A stretch of 64,000 bases of DNA from Hemerocallis citrina. Lineage: Eukaryota > Streptophyta > Magnoliopsida > Asparagales > Asphodelaceae. The stretch is taken from positions 1,364,001 through 1,428,000 of the forward strand of contig JACEHZ010000372.1 of NCBI GenBank assembly GCA_017893485.1. Reading direction: 5' to 3'. The translations under genes were made by a program, and so were the position numbers. Shown here one piece after another: positions 62,141 to 64,000 of this stretch. The number at the start of each line of letters is the position of its first letter. Within the stretch, counting starts at the first letter, position 1. The notes beneath the pieces are model-generated. The model saw only the letters and a list, made by a program, of their open reading frames with translations, had not been told where the DNA came from and ran no database searches.

Positions 62141-62353
62141 ATCTGCCACTTGGAGACATATATACAAAGTCTCTTAACCTGTTCTTCATTCTTCCACTGG
62201 CCTAGTTTAGGCATGTGCCTCTGCGAGTCTCCTCATCAATTAACCTGGAGACAATCCAAAAGCAGTATAGCAGAACTGATGTTTCCTGCTATCCACTACC
62301 TTTGTGAGCATGTCTATCGAATTCTTAGTGCCAAGAATCTTAGATAACTTCAA

Positions 62354-64000
62354 CTATTTCTTCTCAATCGTCATTCTAATAAAATGATACCTCATTTGAA
62401 TGTGCTGAGTCCTAAAGTGATATGCCGAATTTTTAGACAAGAAAATTGCACTTTGAATGTCACGCCATAGCTCATTTATGGGTTGCTCTCTGCCCAACTG
62501 TTTCATAAGCTCCAAAATCCACAACATGTCTTTCGTTGCTTCTGTAAGTTCCATATACTTTGACTCCGTGGTTGACTGTGCTACAACCTTTTGTAACTGC
62601 AAAGCCCAACTGGCAGTTGTTCCTCCAACTGTAAATACATACCCTGTAGTACTTCTACAACCGTCACGATTGCCCAAAAAGTTCACATCCACATAACCAT
62701 TTATATGCACAGAATCTCCCCCAAAACAGAGAGAAAAATATGAAGTACTTGCTAAATATGTAAGAATCCACTTTATTGTATCCCAATGTTGTTTACCTGG
62801 ATTTTTCATGTAACGGCTGACAACTTCCACTGCTTGTGCGATGTCTGGTCTTGTAGACACCATCACATACATTAAATTCCCAATGGTTGAGGCATAAGGA
62901 ATAACAACCATTTCCTCCATTTCTGCCTCCATTTTAGGACATAAGTCCATCGATAACTTGAAGTGAGCAGCCAAGAGACAAGTTACTGGCCTCGTGCCAT
63001 CCATATTGAATCTCTTCAACAACTTCTTCACATAGTCCGCTTGAGATAACCAAATTTTCTTGCTTTTCCTATCTGTACTAATCTTCATGCCGAGGATTGC
63101 TTTGCTTTACCCAAGTTCTTCATAGAAAACTCCGAAGTTAGCAATTTCTTCACTTTCTTGATCTTCTCCATACATGAACCTGCTAACAACATGTCGTCCA
63201 CATACAACGCCAAGGTAACTATATCATTGTCCTTATATCTATGAACATACACACAATGATTTGTTTCGCATCTATCGAAACATTTTCCTTTCAAAAAGCA
63301 ATCAAACTTCAAGTACCATTGCCGTGGTGTTTGTTTTAGCCCATAAAGACTCTTCTTTAGTCGACTCACCATGTCTTCTTTCTTTTTAGCTTCAAAACCT
63401 ATGGGTTGTTTCATATACAACTCTTCTTCGACATCATCATGGACAAATGTTGTTTTCACATCCAATTGCTCTAAGTGTAAGTCTTCAACTGCCACAATAC
63501 TAAGTAAAACCCTGATTGAAGTGATTTTCACAACCTGTGCAAAGATCTCACTATAATCAATACATTCTCTATGAGAGAATCCTTTTACAACAAGTCTTGC
63601 CTTGTACCTCTTACTGCCATCTGCCTCATCCTTGACTCTAAAAATTTATTTGTTCATAAGAGCCTATTTTCTTGTCGGTACTTGGTCAACTCCCAAGTTT
63701 TGTTTTATTCCAAGGAGTTCATCTCGTTCTTCATGGCTAACTCCCACCGAATTTGAGTCTCAGCCTTCAAAGCCTCCTCACGAGTCTCTGACTCTTTTGA
63801 ATCCGTGTACAGAACATGCTCGTGAACAATACTAGCTGATGGATGAAATATCTTGGTTGGCCTTCTTTTTCATGTCGATCTCCTCAATGTGGGTATCGGT
63901 TCACCGAACGGTTTAGGTTCCCCAAATGCTCTAGCTGTACTTGTTCATCTTGGATAACCTGCTCATTCCCAATAGGCTCACCATGAGCCTCATGTGCTTC
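62354..64000 (-). pseudogene. Copia-E pol: RT and RNase H, broken and truncated by the window
   Basis: RT (63531-63085) has EQLDVKTTFVHDDVEEELYMKQP, SLYGLKQTPRQW and ALYVDDMLLAGS. After a frameshift at about 63088 the frame continues to 62354 with TIGNLMYVMVSTRPDIA, GYVDVNFLGN, KVVAQSTTESKYMELTEA and the RNase H end RYHFIR. 63532-64000 shows further RT/integrase-end sequence with many stops. The wording is closer to Tnt1-like elements than to copia-A/B/C. Confidence 0.82.

Larger units (their letters stand above)
61470..64000 (-). mobile_element. Copia-E: degenerate Ty1/copia, 5' part beyond the window
   Basis: A left (3') LTR-like region ends AACCCCAACA at 62140, followed by ATCTGCCACTTGGAGACATA, the complement of a typical purine tract. 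RT and RNase H follow on the minus strand. The element continues past 64000. Confidence 0.75.

Overview
This is plant nuclear DNA, almost certainly from a eudicot with a repeat-rich genome. The evidence is spliced exons with GT-AG introns, one plant-specific transcription factor gene, and dense plant Ty1/copia and Ty3/gypsy retrotransposons. There are no bacterial operons or phage signals. The species cannot be named from the sequence.

The only host gene I can support is a NIN-like protein (NLP) transcription factor on the + strand. It has four coding exons (735-1523, 37997-38044, 38133-39054, 42907-43730) that join in frame to an 860-residue protein: an N-terminal GAF-like nitrate-response region, an RWP-RK DNA-binding domain and a C-terminal PB1 domain. 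Its first intron is about 36.5 kb, of which only about 1.1 kb looks like original intron.

Intron 1 is a nested stack. The oldest layer is a Ty3/gypsy element of the Tat type (1787-37183, minus strand). Both of its LTRs have been split by later insertions: copia-A (minus) in the left LTR, and a solo Tekay-like LTR (20134-30190, target duplication AAAAT) plus the intact copia-C (30358-37097, target duplication ATAGA) in the right LTR. The solo LTR itself received a Mutator-like MITE (21803-22204, 9-bp target duplication) and copia-B (minus). Copia-B and copia-C belong to one family and lie head to head, so the NLP pre-mRNA carries a very long inverted repeat. Copia-C has a complete 1344-codon polyprotein gene and nearly identical LTRs, so it is young and possibly still active.

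Two parts of the stack deserve the closest look. First, copia-A, -B and -C have no tRNA-type primer site. Right after the 5' LTR each has 12-16 bases perfectly complementary to a site inside its own LTR, and the pairing is kept although the sequence differs between elements. This points to self-primed reverse transcription. Second, the Tat element carries a block on the opposite strand from pol (9186-14615) with three apparent transcription units. Each has its own TATA box and AATAAA signal, and related 66-73 bp tandem arrays flank them. One unit resembles the 'putative gypsy type transposon' family.

Downstream of the NLP gene, 43.7-64 kb is intergenic and retrotransposon-derived. It holds a deleted copia (copia-D) cut by a chromodomain-type Tekay gypsy element (47505-57942, degenerate), several LTR-like fragments and AT-rich DNA, and a truncated copia (copia-E) running off the right edge. 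Intron 3 of the NLP gene also holds a TRIM/LARD-like retroelement.
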